DNA from: Nocardioides sp. cx-173
Lineage (GTDB): Bacteria > Actinomycetota > Actinomycetes > Propionibacteriales > Nocardioidaceae
NCBI RefSeq assembly: GCF_021117365.1
Contig: NZ_CP088262.1
Span: 1,984,001-2,048,000 of the forward strand
Direction of reading: 5' to 3'
DNA: 64,000 nucleotides
The translations under genes and the position numbers were made by a program. This document shows positions 22,739 through 32,046 of this stretch, in pieces; positions within the stretch are counted from its first letter, which is position 1, and the number at the start of each line of letters is the position of its first letter. The notes below the pieces were generated by a model that saw nothing but the letters and a program-made list of their open reading frames with translations, made no database searches and was not told where the DNA came from.

Positions 22739-24775
22739 ATGAGCGCACCCGACGAGCAGCCCGAGCTGCTGCCGGGCATGGTGCGGGCGACGGTGAAGGC
22801 GTCGCAGGCGAAGGCGCGGGCGACCCGGGCGCGGACCTCGGCCGCGGCGGCCGTGGCCGAGGTCGATCCTGTGGCCCGGGTGCTGGTGGACGTGCCGCTG
22901 GCCCATCTGGACCGGCCCTTCGACTACGCCGTCCCCGCGACGATGGACGAGGGGGTGCGGCCCGGCGTCCGGGTCAAGGTGCGCTTCGCCGGCCAGGACC
23001 TCGACGGGCTCGTCGTCGACCGGGGTGCCACCTCCGACCACCCGGGCACGCTGGCGCCGCTGCGGCGGCTGGTGAGCGCGGAGCGGGTGCTCTCGCCGGA
23101 GATCGCCGCGCTGGCCGACGACCTGGCGGAGCGCTACGCCGGCTCCCGGGCCGACGTGCTGCGGCTCGCCGTACCTCCCCGGCACGCGACCGCCGAGAAG
23201 GAGCCATCGCCACCGGCGCCCCCGCTGGGCGAGCTGCCGCCGGCCCCGGAGGGCTGGGCCGACCATCCCCTGGCGGCCGCGTACCTGCGTCACCTGCGCG
23301 AGGGGGGCTCGCCGCGGGCGGTCTGGGGCGCGGTGCCGGGCGCCGACTGGCCGGCGCTGGTGGCCCACGCGGCCGCCGAGACGTACGCCGGCGGCCGGGG
23401 CGTGCTCGTGTGCGTGCCCGACGGCAAGGACGTGGCGCGGCTCGAGCGGGCGCTGGTCGACCGGCTCGGCGAGGGCCACCATGTGGCGCTGACGGCAGGT
23501 CGGGGTCCGGCGGCCCGCTACCGCGAGTTCCTGGCCGTCAGCCGCGGGGCACGCCGGATCGTCGTCGGCACCCGCGCGGCGGCGTTCGCGCCGGTGCACG
23601 ACCTGGGGCTGGTGGTCCTGTGGGACGACGGCGACGACCTGCACAGCGAGCCGCGGGCGCCCTACCCGCACGTGCGCGAGACGCTGCTGCTGCGCGCCGA
23701 GCGGGAGGGCACGGCGGTGCTGCTGGGCGGGTTCGCGCGCAGCGTCGAGGCCGCCTACCTCACCCGCACCGGCTGGGCCCACGACCTGGCCCCCGAGCGG
23801 GCGGCGCTGCGCCGGGCGGTGACCGTGGGCGTCGCCGGCGCCACGGAGTGGGAGCTCGACCGCGACCCGCACGCCCGCACCAGCCGGATGCCCCGCCGGC
23901 TGCACGAGTCGGTGGGCCGCGCGCTCGAGCGCGGGCCGGTGCTGGTGCAGACCCCGCGCCTGGGCTACGCCACCGCCCTCGCGTGCGAGCGCTGCCGGGA
24001 GCCGGCCCGGTGCGGCCGGTGCCGGGGCCCGCTGGCGATCGGGGGACCGACGTCGCCGCCGGCCTGCCGCTGGTGCGGTACGCCGGACGAAGCGTGGGCC
24101 TGCTCGGCGTGCGGCCACCGCGGCCTGCGTGCCCCGGTGCTCGGCGACGCCCGCACGGCCGAGGAGCTCGGACGTGCCTTCCCGGGCGTCCGGGTCCTGA
24201 CCTCGTCGGGCGAGCGGGTCCTGGCCGAGGTCGACGGTGCGCCGGCGATCGTCGTCGCCACCCCGGGCGCCGAGCCCGTCGCGACCGATGGCTATGCCGC
24301 GGTCGTCCTGCTGGACACCTGGCTGCTGCTCGGCCGCACCGACCTGCGCACCGAGGAGGAGGCGCTGCGCCGCTGGTGCAACGCCGTGGGCCTGGTCCGT
24401 CCAGGAGGGGAGGCGCTGGTCGTCGGCGACCCCGCGCACCCGGCCGTCCAGGCGCTGGTGCGCTGGGACCCGGCCGGGTTCGCCGAGCGGGAGTCGGCCC
24501 AGCGCCAGGAGGCACACCTGCCGCCGGCCTCGCGCCTGGCCACGATCACCGGTGAGCCGGGGGCGGTCGACGACGCGGTGACCCTGCTGGCCGCGCCGGA
24601 GAGCGCGGAGGTCCTCGGGCCGGTCGACGTGGGTGAGGACGAGTGCCGGGTCGTGGTCCGGGTGCCGCGTGCGCAGGGTCCCGCCCTGTCCGCCGCTCTC
24701 GGCGAGCTGCAGCGGGTGCGCTCGGCCCGCAAGCTGGACGCCGTACGCATCCAGGTGGACCCCGTCGGTCTCTGA
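22739..24775 (+). CDS. priA: PriA-like replication restart protein lacking helicase motifs
   Basis: A 678-residue homologue of primosomal protein N', which recognises stalled replication forks. The 3'-DNA-binding domain (RVLVDVPLAHLDRPFDYAVP) and the paired zinc site are intact; the latter has eight cysteines in CERC, CGRC, CRWC and CSAC units between about residues 418 and 460. The ATPase core is degenerate: where Walker A (GxTGSGKT) should be is VWGAVPGADWPALV, and the DEEH box is replaced by VVLWDDGDDLHSE. Loss of helicase activity in actinobacterial PriA is known, so a structural loader role is expected. The ATG at 22739 has no ribosome binding site. Confidence 0.92.
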   Translation: MSAPDEQPELLPGMVRATVKASQAKARATRARTSAAAAVAEVDPVARVLVDVPLAHLDRPFDYAVPATMDEGVRPGVRVKVRFAGQDLDGLVVDRGATSDHPGTLAPLRRLVSAERVLSPEIAALADDLAERYAGSRADVLRLAVPPRHATAEKEPSPPAPPLGELPPAPEGWADHPLAAAYLRHLREGGSPRAVWGAVPGADWPALVAHAAAETYAGGRGVLVCVPDGKDVARLERALVDRLGEGHHVALTAGRGPAARYREFLAVSRGARRIVVGTRAAAFAPVHDLGLVVLWDDGDDLHSEPRAPYPHVRETLLLRAEREGTAVLLGGFARSVEAAYLTRTGWAHDLAPERAALRRAVTVGVAGATEWELDRDPHARTSRMPRRLHESVGRALERGPVLVQTPRLGYATALACERCREPARCGRCRGPLAIGGPTSPPACRWCGTPDEAWACSACGHRGLRAPVLGDARTAEELGRAFPGVRVLTSSGERVLAEVDGAPAIVVATPGAEPVATDGYAAVVLLDTWLLLGRTDLRTEEEALRRWCNAVGLVRPGGEALVVGDPAHPAVQALVRWDPAGFAERESAQRQEAHLPPASRLATITGEPGAVDDAVTLLAAPESAEVLGPVDVGEDECRVVVRVPRAQGPALSAALGELQRVRSARKLDAVRIQVDPVGL

Positions 24776-24792
24776 GCCCCCGAGCTCCTCAC

Positions 24793-24798
24793 TAGACT
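24793..24798 (+). promoter_or_regulatory. Leaderless -10 box of def
   Basis: TAGACT lies 7 nt before the def ATG at 24806, with no ribosome binding site between them. The same box at the same distance precedes pheS. Confidence 0.6.
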
Positions 24799-24805
24799 GG
24801 CGGGC

Positions 24806-25351
24806 ATGCCCATCCAGCCCATCCGGCTCTTCGGTGACCCCGTGCTGCGCAAGCCAGCGCTCGAGGTCGTCGACTTCGACAAGGAGCTGCGCAGGCTGGT
24901 GGAGGACCTCACCGAGACCATGCTCGCCGCGCCCGGCGCCGGGCTCGCCGCACCTCAGATCGGGGTGGGGCTGCGGGTCTTCACCTGGAACGTCGACGGC
25001 GAGGTGGGCCACCTGGTCAACCCCACGCTCGACCTGTCCAGCGAGCTGCAGGACGGTCCCGAGGGCTGCCTGTCGCTCCCGGAGCTGACCTACGACTGCA
25101 AGCGCGCGCTGTCGGTGGTGGCGCGCGGGTTCGACGTGCACGGCGAGCCGGTCGTCATCGAGGGCTCGGACCTCCTGGCGCGCGCCCTGCAGCACGAGAC
25201 CGACCACCTCGACGGGGTCCTGTTCATCGACCGGCTGGACCGGGAGGCGCGCAAGGCCGCGATGCGTGAGATCCGGGAGTCGGAGTGGTTCGGGCTCGAG
25301 CAGCCCGTCGTCAAGGTCAGCCCGCACGCGACTCGCGGGCTCGGCCTCTGA
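24806..25351 (+). CDS. def: Peptide deformylase
   Basis: A 181-residue metalloenzyme that removes the formyl group from nascent protein N-termini. All three PDF motifs are present: [18 protein letters not shown] (metal-binding Cys) and QHETDHLDG (HExxH with two metal His and the catalytic Glu). The C-terminal helix continues into a tail ending HATRGLGL. The start is leaderless: TAGACT 7 nt upstream. The stop overlaps the fmt start (TGATG), so the two formyl-group enzymes are translationally coupled, and downstream yjbR and rsmB are also overlapped. Confidence 0.96.
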   Translation: MPIQPIRLFGDPVLRKPALEVVDFDKELRRLVEDLTETMLAAPGAGLAAPQIGVGLRVFTWNVDGEVGHLVNPTLDLSSELQDGPEGCLSLPELTYDCKRALSVVARGFDVHGEPVVIEGSDLLARALQHETDHLDGVLFIDRLDREARKAAMREIRESEWFGLEQPVVKVSPHATRGLGL

Positions 25352-26292
25352 TGCGGCTGGTCTTCGCCGGCACCCCGGACGTCGCGCTGCCCTCGCTCGA
25401 GGCCCTCGCGGAGTCCGACCACGAGCTGGTCGGGGTCGTCACGCGTCCCGACGCCCCCTCCGGTCGCGGGCGCCGGCTAGTCGCCAGCCCCGTGGCGCAA
25501 CGGGCGGAGGAGCTCGGCCTGCCGGTCCTCAAGCCCGACCACCCGCGAGACCCGGCGTTCCAGGAGTCGCTGCGCGCGCTGGAGCCGGACTGCTGCCCGG
25601 TCGTCGCGTACGGCGCGCTGCTGCCGCAGTCGGCCCTCGACATCCCGGTGCACGGCTGGGTCAACCTGCACTTCTCGTGCCTGCCCGCGTGGCGCGGGGC
25701 GGCCCCGGTGCAGCACGCGATCTGGGCCGGCGACGAGGTCACCGGCGCCACGACGTTCCGCATCGTCAAGGAGCTGGACGCCGGGCCGACGTTCGGGGTG
25801 ATGACCGAGCGGATCCGCCCGCGCGACACCGCGGGGGACCTGCTCGCCCGCCTGGCCGAGGGCGGCGCCGGGCTGCTGGTCGCGACGCTCGACGGGCTCG
25901 CCGACGGCTCGATCGTGGCCCGCGAGCAGGAGGCCGACGGCGTCACCTTCGCCCCCAAGATCTCGGTCGAGGACGCCCGCGTCGACTGGCAGGTCCCCGG
26001 CCACCTGCTCGACCGCCAGATCCGTGCCTGCACGCCGGCGCCGGGAGCCTGGTCGACCTTCGAGGGCCAGCGGCTCAAGATCGGCCCGGTCCTGGTGGTC
26101 GACGAGCAGCTGCCGGCCGGCCGGCTCGAGGTCCGCAAGGACACCGTGCTGGTGGGGACGTCGACGCACGCCGTCGTGCTCGGGCAGGTCCAGCCGTTCG
26201 GCAAGAAGCAGATGCCGGCCGCCGACTGGGCGCGCGGAGCCCGCCTGGCCTCCGGTGCCCACCTGGGTGACAGCCCGGGGCAGGAAGCATGA
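25351..26292 (+). CDS. fmt: Methionyl-tRNA formyltransferase
   Basis: A 313-residue enzyme that formylates initiator Met-tRNA with 10-formyltetrahydrofolate. The catalytic domain begins [19 protein letters not shown], with [33 protein letters not shown] (catalytic His) and the Asp in [10 protein letters not shown]. The OB-fold C-terminal tRNA-binding domain begins around residue 205. Cys-Leu-Pro-Ala replaces the common LLPRW stretch, a minor variation. The ATG shares bases with the def stop, and its own stop overlaps the next gene as ATGA. Confidence 0.96.
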   Translation: MRLVFAGTPDVALPSLEALAESDHELVGVVTRPDAPSGRGRRLVASPVAQRAEELGLPVLKPDHPRDPAFQESLRALEPDCCPVVAYGALLPQSALDIPVHGWVNLHFSCLPAWRGAAPVQHAIWAGDEVTGATTFRIVKELDAGPTFGVMTERIRPRDTAGDLLARLAEGGAGLLVATLDGLADGSIVAREQEADGVTFAPKISVEDARVDWQVPGHLLDRQIRACTPAPGAWSTFEGQRLKIGPVLVVDEQLPAGRLEVRKDTVLVGTSTHAVVLGQVQPFGKKQMPAADWARGARLASGAHLGDSPGQEA

Positions 26293-26705
26293 GCCGCCCG
26301 GCGCGCCCCGAGGACGTCGACGACATCTGCCGCGGCCTGCCCGAGGTCGAGCTCGGGATCTCCTGGGGCGACCGCCCGACGTACAAAGTGCCGACCGGCG
26401 CCAAGGGCAAGGGCTTCGTGCTGTTCCGGGCGCCCCACCGCAGCGCGGTCGATCCGGAGACCGGAGAGATGTTCGACGACCTGCTGGTGATCATGACCGC
26501 CGACGCCGCTGAGAAGGAGGCGCTGGTCGCCGACACCTCGCTGCCGTTCTTCACGACCGACCACTTCCGCAGCTTCAACGCGGTGCTCGTGCAGCAGTCC
26601 CGGCTCGGTGAGATGAGCCGCGACGAGCTGGCCGAGGTCCTCACCGACGCCTGGGCCGCCAAGGCTCCCAAGGCGCTCGTCCGGAAGCACCTCGGCGATG
26701 GCTGA
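26289..26705 (+). CDS. MmcQ/YjbR family protein
   Basis: A 138-residue member of the MmcQ/YjbR (CyaY-like fold) family, often labelled DNA-binding although the biochemical role is unsettled. Family features are [35 protein letters not shown] and the C-terminal [18 protein letters not shown] helix. It overlaps fmt by 4 nt (ATGA) and rsmB by 8 nt, so it is part of the def-fmt-yjbR-rsmB transcript. A link to translation is only suggested by this context. Confidence 0.82.
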   Translation: MSRPARPEDVDDICRGLPEVELGISWGDRPTYKVPTGAKGKGFVLFRAPHRSAVDPETGEMFDDLLVIMTADAAEKEALVADTSLPFFTTDHFRSFNAVLVQQSRLGEMSRDELAEVLTDAWAAKAPKALVRKHLGDG

Positions 26706-28080
26706 CGCCGCGTCCGAGGCGCGGCGGCCGCCCTCGCGGGCCCCGCGGGCCGAGATCGACAACGCCCGGCTGGCGGCGTACGAGGTGCTGAAGGCGGTGC
26801 GCGTCGACGGCGCCTACGCCAACCTGGTGCTGCCGGCGGTGATCCGCCACTACCGGCTCGAGCAGCGCGATGCGGCCTTCGCGACCGAGCTGGCCTCTGG
26901 GACGCTGCGGCGCCGAGGCACCTACGACGCGATCATCGCCTCGTGCGCGGACCGGCCGCTGCGCAAGATCGAGGCCAAGGTGCTCGACGCCCTGCGCCTG
27001 GGCGCCCACCAGCTGCTGTCCATGCGCGTGCCCGACCACGCCGCGATCAGCACCTCGGTCAGCCTCGTGCGCACCAAGGGCAGCTCGGGGGCGGGCAACT
27101 TCGCCAACGCCGTCCTGCGCCGCGTCGCGGAGCACGACCTGGACACCTGGATCGGCAAGGTGGCTCCCGCCAAGCCGCCCAGCCGCTACGCCGAGGTCGC
27201 GTTCAGCCACCCCGCCTGGATCGTCGACGAGCTGCGCAAGGCGGTGGGGGAGGCCGAGCTGCACGCGGCGCTCGCCGCGGACAACGTGCCCCCGCGCGTG
27301 ACCCTCGTGGCGCGCCCCGGCCGGGCCACCGTCGCCGAGCTGCCGGGCACCCCTACGGCGTACTCGCCGTACGGCGTGGTGCTCGAGGGCGGTGACCCCG
27401 GCGCGGTGCCGGCCGTGGCCGAGGGCCGGGCGGGCGTGCAGGACGAGGGCTCCCAGCTGGTCGCGGCGCTGCTGGCCGGGGCGCCCCTGGACGGGCCGGA
27501 CCGCCGCTGGCTGGACCTGTGCGCGGGACCGGGCGGCAAGTCCGCGCTGCTCGCCGCGCTCGCGGCCGAGCGCGGCGCCGGGCTGGTCGCGGTGGAGCGC
27601 CAGCACCACCGCTCGCGGCTGGTGGCGCGCAACCTGGAGGGTGCGGCCGGGGTCGTGGGCGTCGTCACGGCCGACGGCACCGCCTCGCCCGTGCGTGCCG
27701 GCAGCGTCGACCGGGTCCTGGTCGACGCGCCCTGCACCGGCCTGGGCGCTCTGCGCCGCCGGCCGGAGGCGCGCTGGCGGCGCCGCGCCGACGACCTGTT
27801 CACGCTGGTGCTGCTGCAGCGGCAGCTGGTGGCGTCGGCCATCGACGCCGCGCGTAGCGGGGGACTGGTGCTCTATGCCACCTGCTCGCCCGTGCGTGCC
27901 GAGACCGACGACGTGGTCACCTCGGTCCTGCGCCAGCGCGACGACGTGGTCCTCGAGGACGCCCGGGCGCTGCTGCCCCAGGTGCCCGACTGCGACGGGC
28001 CGCTGCCCGGCACCGTGCAGCTGTGGCCGCACCGGCATGGCACCGACGCGATGTTCATGGCGCTGTTCCGTAAGGTCTGA
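26698..28080 (+). CDS. rsmB: 16S rRNA (cytosine-5-)-methyltransferase RsmB/Sun/Fmu family
   Basis: A 460-residue SAM-dependent methyltransferase, expected to modify a cytosine of 16S rRNA (C967 in E. coli). The N-terminal NusB-like RNA-binding domain includes ARLAAYEVLKAVRVDGAYAN and MRVPDHAAISTSVSLV. The catalytic domain has the SAM loop WLDLCAGPGGKSALLAALA, DAPCTGLGALRRRPEARW (motif IV Cys) and LYATCSPVRAETDDVV (motif VI catalytic Cys). Both Cys residues of the m5C mechanism are present. Its ATG lies within the end of yjbR. Confidence 0.93.
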   Translation: MADAASEARRPPSRAPRAEIDNARLAAYEVLKAVRVDGAYANLVLPAVIRHYRLEQRDAAFATELASGTLRRRGTYDAIIASCADRPLRKIEAKVLDALRLGAHQLLSMRVPDHAAISTSVSLVRTKGSSGAGNFANAVLRRVAEHDLDTWIGKVAPAKPPSRYAEVAFSHPAWIVDELRKAVGEAELHAALAADNVPPRVTLVARPGRATVAELPGTPTAYSPYGVVLEGGDPGAVPAVAEGRAGVQDEGSQLVAALLAGAPLDGPDRRWLDLCAGPGGKSALLAALAAERGAGLVAVERQHHRSRLVARNLEGAAGVVGVVTADGTASPVRAGSVDRVLVDAPCTGLGALRRRPEARWRRRADDLFTLVLLQRQLVASAIDAARSGGLVLYATCSPVRAETDDVVTSVLRQRDDVVLEDARALLPQVPDCDGPLPGTVQLWPHRHGTDAMFMALFRKV

Positions 28081-28083
28081 GCC

Positions 28084-29043
28084 ATGGCCAGCTCGCCGCC
28101 CGCGCTCGAGATCGAGGTCGACGACCGGGTCGTGCGCGTCAGCAACCCCGACCGCGTGTACTTCCCCGAGTCCGGCGCCACCAAGGCCGACCTCGTCGAC
28201 TACTACCTCGCGGTGGGGCCGGGCATCGTCAACGCGCTCTTCGAGCGGCCGTGCATGCTGCACCGCTTCCCGAAGGGCCTCGCGGGGGAGAAGGTGCACC
28301 AGAAGCGGCTCCCGCAGGGGGCGCCGCCGTGGGTGGAGACCGTGCGGCTGCACTTCCCGCGGTGGAACCGCACCGCCGACGAGCTGTGCGTCACCGAGCT
28401 CGGCAGCGTGATCTGGGCGGTCCAGATGTCGACGGTGGAGTTCCACCCCTGGAACAGCCGCCGTGAGGACCCGGAGAGTCCCGACGAGTGGCGCATCGAC
28501 CTCGACCCGGGTCCGCTGTCGGACTTCGCGCAGGTCCAGCGCGTCGCGCACGTCGCGCACGAGGTCCTCGACGAGCTGGGGGCGGTCGGCTACCCCAAGA
28601 CCAGCGGCGGCTCGGGCATGCACGTCTACGTGCGCATCCGCCCCGACCACGGCCACAAGGCCGTACGCCGGGCCGCCCTGGCGTTCGCCCGGGAGGTCGA
28701 GCGACGCGCGCCGGACGACGTGACCACCACCTGGTGGCGCAAGGACCGCGATCCCCATCAGCTCTTCGTCGACTACAACCAGAACGCTCGCGACCACACC
28801 ATCGCGGCGGCGTACTCGGTGCGCGGTCTGCCCGACGCCCGGGTCTCCGCGCCGATCCGCTGGGACGAGGTCGACGACTGCGACCCGCGCGACTTCACGA
28901 TCTTCACCGTCCCCGCCCGCTTCGCCGAGCTCGGCGACCTCCATGACGGCATCGACGGGGACGTGTTCGACATCGCGCCGCTGCTGGAGTGGGCCGACCG
29001 CGACGAGCGGGAGGGTGCCGAGACTCCGGAGGAGCCGGAGTGA
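28084..29043 (+). CDS. Stand-alone LigD-type polymerase/primase domain protein
   Basis: A 319-residue archaeo-eukaryotic-primase-type polymerase domain as found in LigD (NHEJ), here without a fused ligase or nuclease domain. Motifs: MLHRFPKGLAGEKVHQKR, the metal-binding DLDPG in WRIDLDPGPLSDF, KTSGGSGMHVYV and DYNQNARDHTIAAAYSVR with the third carboxylate. It should add nucleotides, preferentially ribonucleotides, at DNA ends during end joining or excision repair. It begins 3 nt after rsmB and so may be co-transcribed. No ku or ligD ligase gene is in the window. The C-terminus is acidic. Confidence 0.9.
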   Translation: MASSPPALEIEVDDRVVRVSNPDRVYFPESGATKADLVDYYLAVGPGIVNALFERPCMLHRFPKGLAGEKVHQKRLPQGAPPWVETVRLHFPRWNRTADELCVTELGSVIWAVQMSTVEFHPWNSRREDPESPDEWRIDLDPGPLSDFAQVQRVAHVAHEVLDELGAVGYPKTSGGSGMHVYVRIRPDHGHKAVRRAALAFAREVERRAPDDVTTTWWRKDRDPHQLFVDYNQNARDHTIAAAYSVRGLPDARVSAPIRWDEVDDCDPRDFTIFTVPARFAELGDLHDGIDGDVFDIAPLLEWADRDEREGAETPEEPE

Positions 29044-29070
29044 GCAGGGTTATCAGCAGACGCTGAAAAA

Positions 29071-29110
29071 CCTGTGGTTACGGGCCGGAACAACGCCCCA
29101 GAACCACAGG
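29071..29110. repeat. Inverted repeat in the gap after the polymerase-domain gene
   Basis: CCTGTGGTT (29071-29079) and AACCACAGG (29102-29110) form 9-bp arms around a 22-nt spacer. It lies 27 nt after the polymerase-domain stop in a 277-bp gap that otherwise holds no gene I can support. It could be a terminator stem. The rest of the gap, up to ggt at 29321, contains only short GC-rich symmetric stretches. Confidence 0.5.
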
Positions 29111-29320
29111 CAAAGGCCCGGAAGCCGGCGCTGAGGCCGCGCGGGCCGACTAGGGCGGACACGACGCTTCGGGGTGAGGTTGGTGCGCCGGGCCCGGGGT
29201 ATCGGGCGCTCGTGACCTCACTCGACCACGACCCGGCCACCCTCGCTGACACCGCGCGTGTCGCTGGAGGTCGTCGAGGAGCGAGGCCTCCTCGCGCCGG
29301 CGTAGCTCCGGGCCGGCGGG

Positions 29321-31195
29321 TCAGCGGCGCGCCTTCCGGACGACGTACGCCGCTCCGCCGCCGCGGCGGTCCGGCTCGGCGACCACCACGAGCCGGCCGC
29401 GGGGGCCGAAGCGGATCGCCGTCGCGGCGCCGATCTCGGAGGCGCTGGTCAGCCCGTCGCCCGACGGCACCAGGTCGTGGCCGTGGAGGTCCTCGAGGAC
29501 GGCGCCGTAGGCCGCGATGAAGTCCGGCTCCGCGGTGACCGTCGCGGTGTTGCGCTGCGAGGCACGCGGGGCGGCGATGGCCTCTGGCAGCGACATGCCC
29601 CGGTCCAGGTGGTTGACCAGCATCTGCAGCACGGTGGTGATGATCGTGGAGCCGCCCGGAGAGCCGAGGGCGAGGTAGGGTCGGCCGTTCTTCAGCACGA
29701 TCGTCGGCGACATCGAGGAGCGGGGCCGCTTGCCGGGCTGGATGCGGTTCGGGTCGTCGGCGGCGTAGACGGTGGAGAAGTCGGTCAGCTCGTTGTTGAG
29801 CAGGAAGCCGCGGCCGGGGACCACCATGCCCGAGCCGCCCGTCTGCTCGATGGTCAGCGTGTACTCCACGACGTCGCCCCACCGGTCAGTGACGGTGAGG
29901 TTCGTCGTCGAGATGTTCTCGGTGTCGGTCTCGGGCTGTCCGGCGCGGGCCGGTCCACACGCCCCGTCGTAGTCGCGCACGTCCCCGGGCGCGGTCGGCT
30001 TGGCGATCGCGGTGTCACCGATCGCGCAGGCGCGCTCGCGAGCGAACCGGTCGTCGAGCAGCCGGCGCAGCGGCACCCGCACCTTCGTCGGGTCGCCGAC
30101 GTACTCGCCCCGGTCCGCGAACGCGAGGGCGCTGGCCTCGAGGTAGTGGTGCAGCGCCTCGCCGTCGTCCATCCCGCGCAGGTCGAAGCGCTCCAGGATG
30201 TTCAGCGCCTCGCCGACGGTCGAGCCGCCGCTCGAGGACGGCGCCATGCCGTAGACCTCGTAGCCGCGGTAGCGGATCTTGGTCGGGCGCTGCTCGCGGA
30301 CCCGGTAGTCGCGCAGGTCGCGGGCGGTGAGGTAGCCCCGCGGCACCGGCAGCGTGGTGCTCTTGCTCGTGGGCGGGCGCTGGACGGTCTTGGCGATCTG
30401 GCGGGCGAGCGGGCCGCGGTAGAAGCCGTCGCGTACGCCGAGCCGCGCCAGGCGGGTCAGCGTGCGGGCCAGGTCGGGGTTGCGGAACGTCGAGCCGACC
30501 TTCGGCAGGCGGCCCTTCGGCAGGAACAATCGTCGCGTGGCGGGGAACGCCTCGAACCGCTCGCGGTTGTCCTCCGTCTGCTGGCGGAACGTGCGGTCCA
30601 CCCGGAAACCCTCTCGGGCCAGCCGGATCGACGGGGCCAGCGCGTCGGGGAGCGACCAGGTGCCCCAGCGCCGCAGGGCCCGCTGCCAGGTCAGCGGGGT
30701 GCCCGGCGTGCCCACCGAGACGCCGCTGGTCACCAGGTCGGGCGTGAACGGGTACGGCTCGCCGGTGGCGGGGTCGATGAACGCGTCGCGCGGCATCCGG
30801 CGCGGTGCGGTCTCGCGCCCGTCGATGGTCTGCACCTTGCGGGTCTTCGCGTCGTAGTGGACGAAGTAGCCACCACCCCCGATGCCCGCGCTGTAGGGCT
30901 CGCTCACCCCGAGCGCCGAGGCCATGGCCACCGCCGCGTCCGTGGCGTTGCCGCCTCGGCGCAGGACCTGGATCCCGACCCGGCTGGCGTACGGGTCGAC
31001 GCTCGACACCGCGCCGCCGTAGCCGACGCTGGTGGCCGTCTTGGGCGGGTTCGGCGTCGGCGGCTGGACGCTCGTGCGCCGGTCGCGGTGGTCCTCCTCG
31101 GCGCCGGCGGCGGACGTGCCGACGGCGGCGGTGAGGCCGCCGGCCAATCCGAGCGCGACCAGGGCGGCCAGCGGGCGCTGCGGCGTACGGTTCAT
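29321..31195 (-). CDS. ggt: Gamma-glutamyltransferase, secreted
   Basis: A 624-residue precursor that self-cleaves into two subunits and transfers or hydrolyses gamma-glutamyl groups (glutathione, polyglutamate). A signal peptide is visible: MNRTPQRPLAALVALGLAGG to about residue 32 (SAAGAEE). The large subunit has YASRVGIQVLRRGGNATDAAV and GIGGGGYFVHYD. The autoprocessing site is ISTTNLTVTDRWGD, where the catalytic Thr is followed by T-N in place of the common T-H. The small subunit continues with NNELTDFS, RPRSSMSPTIVL and LGSPGGSTIITTVLQ, the substrate-binding loop. GGGAGG lies upstream of the ATG (31205-31210). Confidence 0.94.
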   Translation of the reverse strand: MNRTPQRPLAALVALGLAGGLTAAVGTSAAGAEEDHRDRRTSVQPPTPNPPKTATSVGYGGAVSSVDPYASRVGIQVLRRGGNATDAAVAMASALGVSEPYSAGIGGGGYFVHYDAKTRKVQTIDGRETAPRRMPRDAFIDPATGEPYPFTPDLVTSGVSVGTPGTPLTWQRALRRWGTWSLPDALAPSIRLAREGFRVDRTFRQQTEDNRERFEAFPATRRLFLPKGRLPKVGSTFRNPDLARTLTRLARLGVRDGFYRGPLARQIAKTVQRPPTSKSTTLPVPRGYLTARDLRDYRVREQRPTKIRYRGYEVYGMAPSSSGGSTVGEALNILERFDLRGMDDGEALHHYLEASALAFADRGEYVGDPTKVRVPLRRLLDDRFARERACAIGDTAIAKPTAPGDVRDYDGACGPARAGQPETDTENISTTNLTVTDRWGDVVEYTLTIEQTGGSGMVVPGRGFLLNNELTDFSTVYAADDPNRIQPGKRPRSSMSPTIVLKNGRPYLALGSPGGSTIITTVLQMLVNHLDRGMSLPEAIAAPRASQRNTATVTAEPDFIAAYGAVLEDLHGHDLVPSGDGLTSASEIGAATAIRFGPRGRLVVVAEPDRRGGGAAYVVRKARR

Positions 31196-31317
31196 CGAGG
31201 TGCCTCCCGAGCTGAGGTACGGCCCACGAGCGTCGGCCGTGGCGTCCGGTGCCCCAGCCTGCCGGGCCCATGCGGGCCTGTCGACCGGCCGGGCCCGGCT
31301 CGCCCCACGCCGAGCCC

Positions 31318-31323
31318 TAGGAT
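31318..31323 (+). promoter_or_regulatory. Leaderless -10 box of rpe
   Basis: TAGGAT lies 6 nt before the GTG at 31330, with no ribosome binding site. Confidence 0.55.
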
Positions 31324-31329
31324 CGGGCC

Positions 31330-32046
31330 GTGGGCATCCAGATCACTCCCAGCATCCTCAACGCGGACTTCGCCCGGCTGGGCGAGGAGGTCGCGCGCAT
31401 CCCCGGGGCGGACTGGGTGCACGTCGACGTGATGGACAACCACTTCGTGCCGAACCTGACCTTCGGCCCGACGATGGTCGAGGCCGTCGCGCGCGTGAGC
31501 GACGTACCCGTCGATGCGCACCTGATGATCGAGGACGCCGACCGCCACGCGGTCACCTACGTCGAGGCCGGCGCCGGCTCGGTCACCTTCCACGTCGAGG
31601 CCGCGACGGCCCCGGTGCGCCTGGCCCGGGAGATCCGCGCCGCGGGCGCACGCGCCAGCATGGCCCTGCGGCCGGCGACGCCGATCGCGCCCTACGAGGA
31701 CCTGCTGCCCGAGCTCGACATGCTGCTGATCATGACGGTGGAGCCGGGCTTCGGGGGCCAGAAGTTCCTCGACCTGTGCCTGCCCAAGATCCGCGCCGCC
31801 CGCGCGATGCTCGACCGCCACGGCATCGAGACCTGGCTGCAGGTCGACGGGGGAGTCTCCCTGGAGACCATCGAGCGCTGCGCCGAGGCCGGCGCCGACA
31901 CCTTCGTCGCCGGCTCGGCCGTCTACTCCGCCGACGACCCCGACCGCATGGTCGCCGCGCTGCGTGCCGCCGCCGAGGCCGCCGCTCCGTCATCGACCCG
32001 TCACCAACTCGCGCCTTCTCCCGCTGACCCGTCAGAAAGTTTCTGA
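31330..32046 (+). CDS. rpe: Ribulose-phosphate 3-epimerase, with C-terminal tail coded by a palindromic repeat
   Basis: A 238-residue TIM-barrel enzyme that interconverts ribulose 5-phosphate and xylulose 5-phosphate. Motifs: [35 protein letters not shown] (metal-binding His/Asp), [21 protein letters not shown] and [12 protein letters not shown]; the phosphate site is FVAGSAVYS. The fold ends near residue 218 ([12 protein letters not shown]). The last 17 residues, [17 protein letters not shown], are read from repeat copy D, whose inner palindrome supplies the TGA stop. Start is a leaderless GTG (TAGGAT 6 nt upstream). Its product feeds ribulose 5-phosphate chemistry used by the downstream rib genes. 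Confidence 0.95.
   Translation: MGIQITPSILNADFARLGEEVARIPGADWVHVDVMDNHFVPNLTFGPTMVEAVARVSDVPVDAHLMIEDADRHAVTYVEAGAGSVTFHVEAATAPVRLAREIRAAGARASMALRPATPIAPYEDLLPELDMLLIMTVEPGFGGQKFLDLCLPKIRAARAMLDRHGIETWLQVDGGVSLETIERCAEAGADTFVAGSAVYSADDPDRMVAALRAAAEAAAPSSTRHQLAPSPADPSESF

Noticed and set aside
29044..29320. Possible small gene between the polymerase-domain gene and ggt
   Set aside because: The frame starting at 29074 is Arg/Pro/Gly-rich, runs into antisense ggt and has no ribosome binding site. The inverted repeat at 29071-29110 is the only structure I can support.
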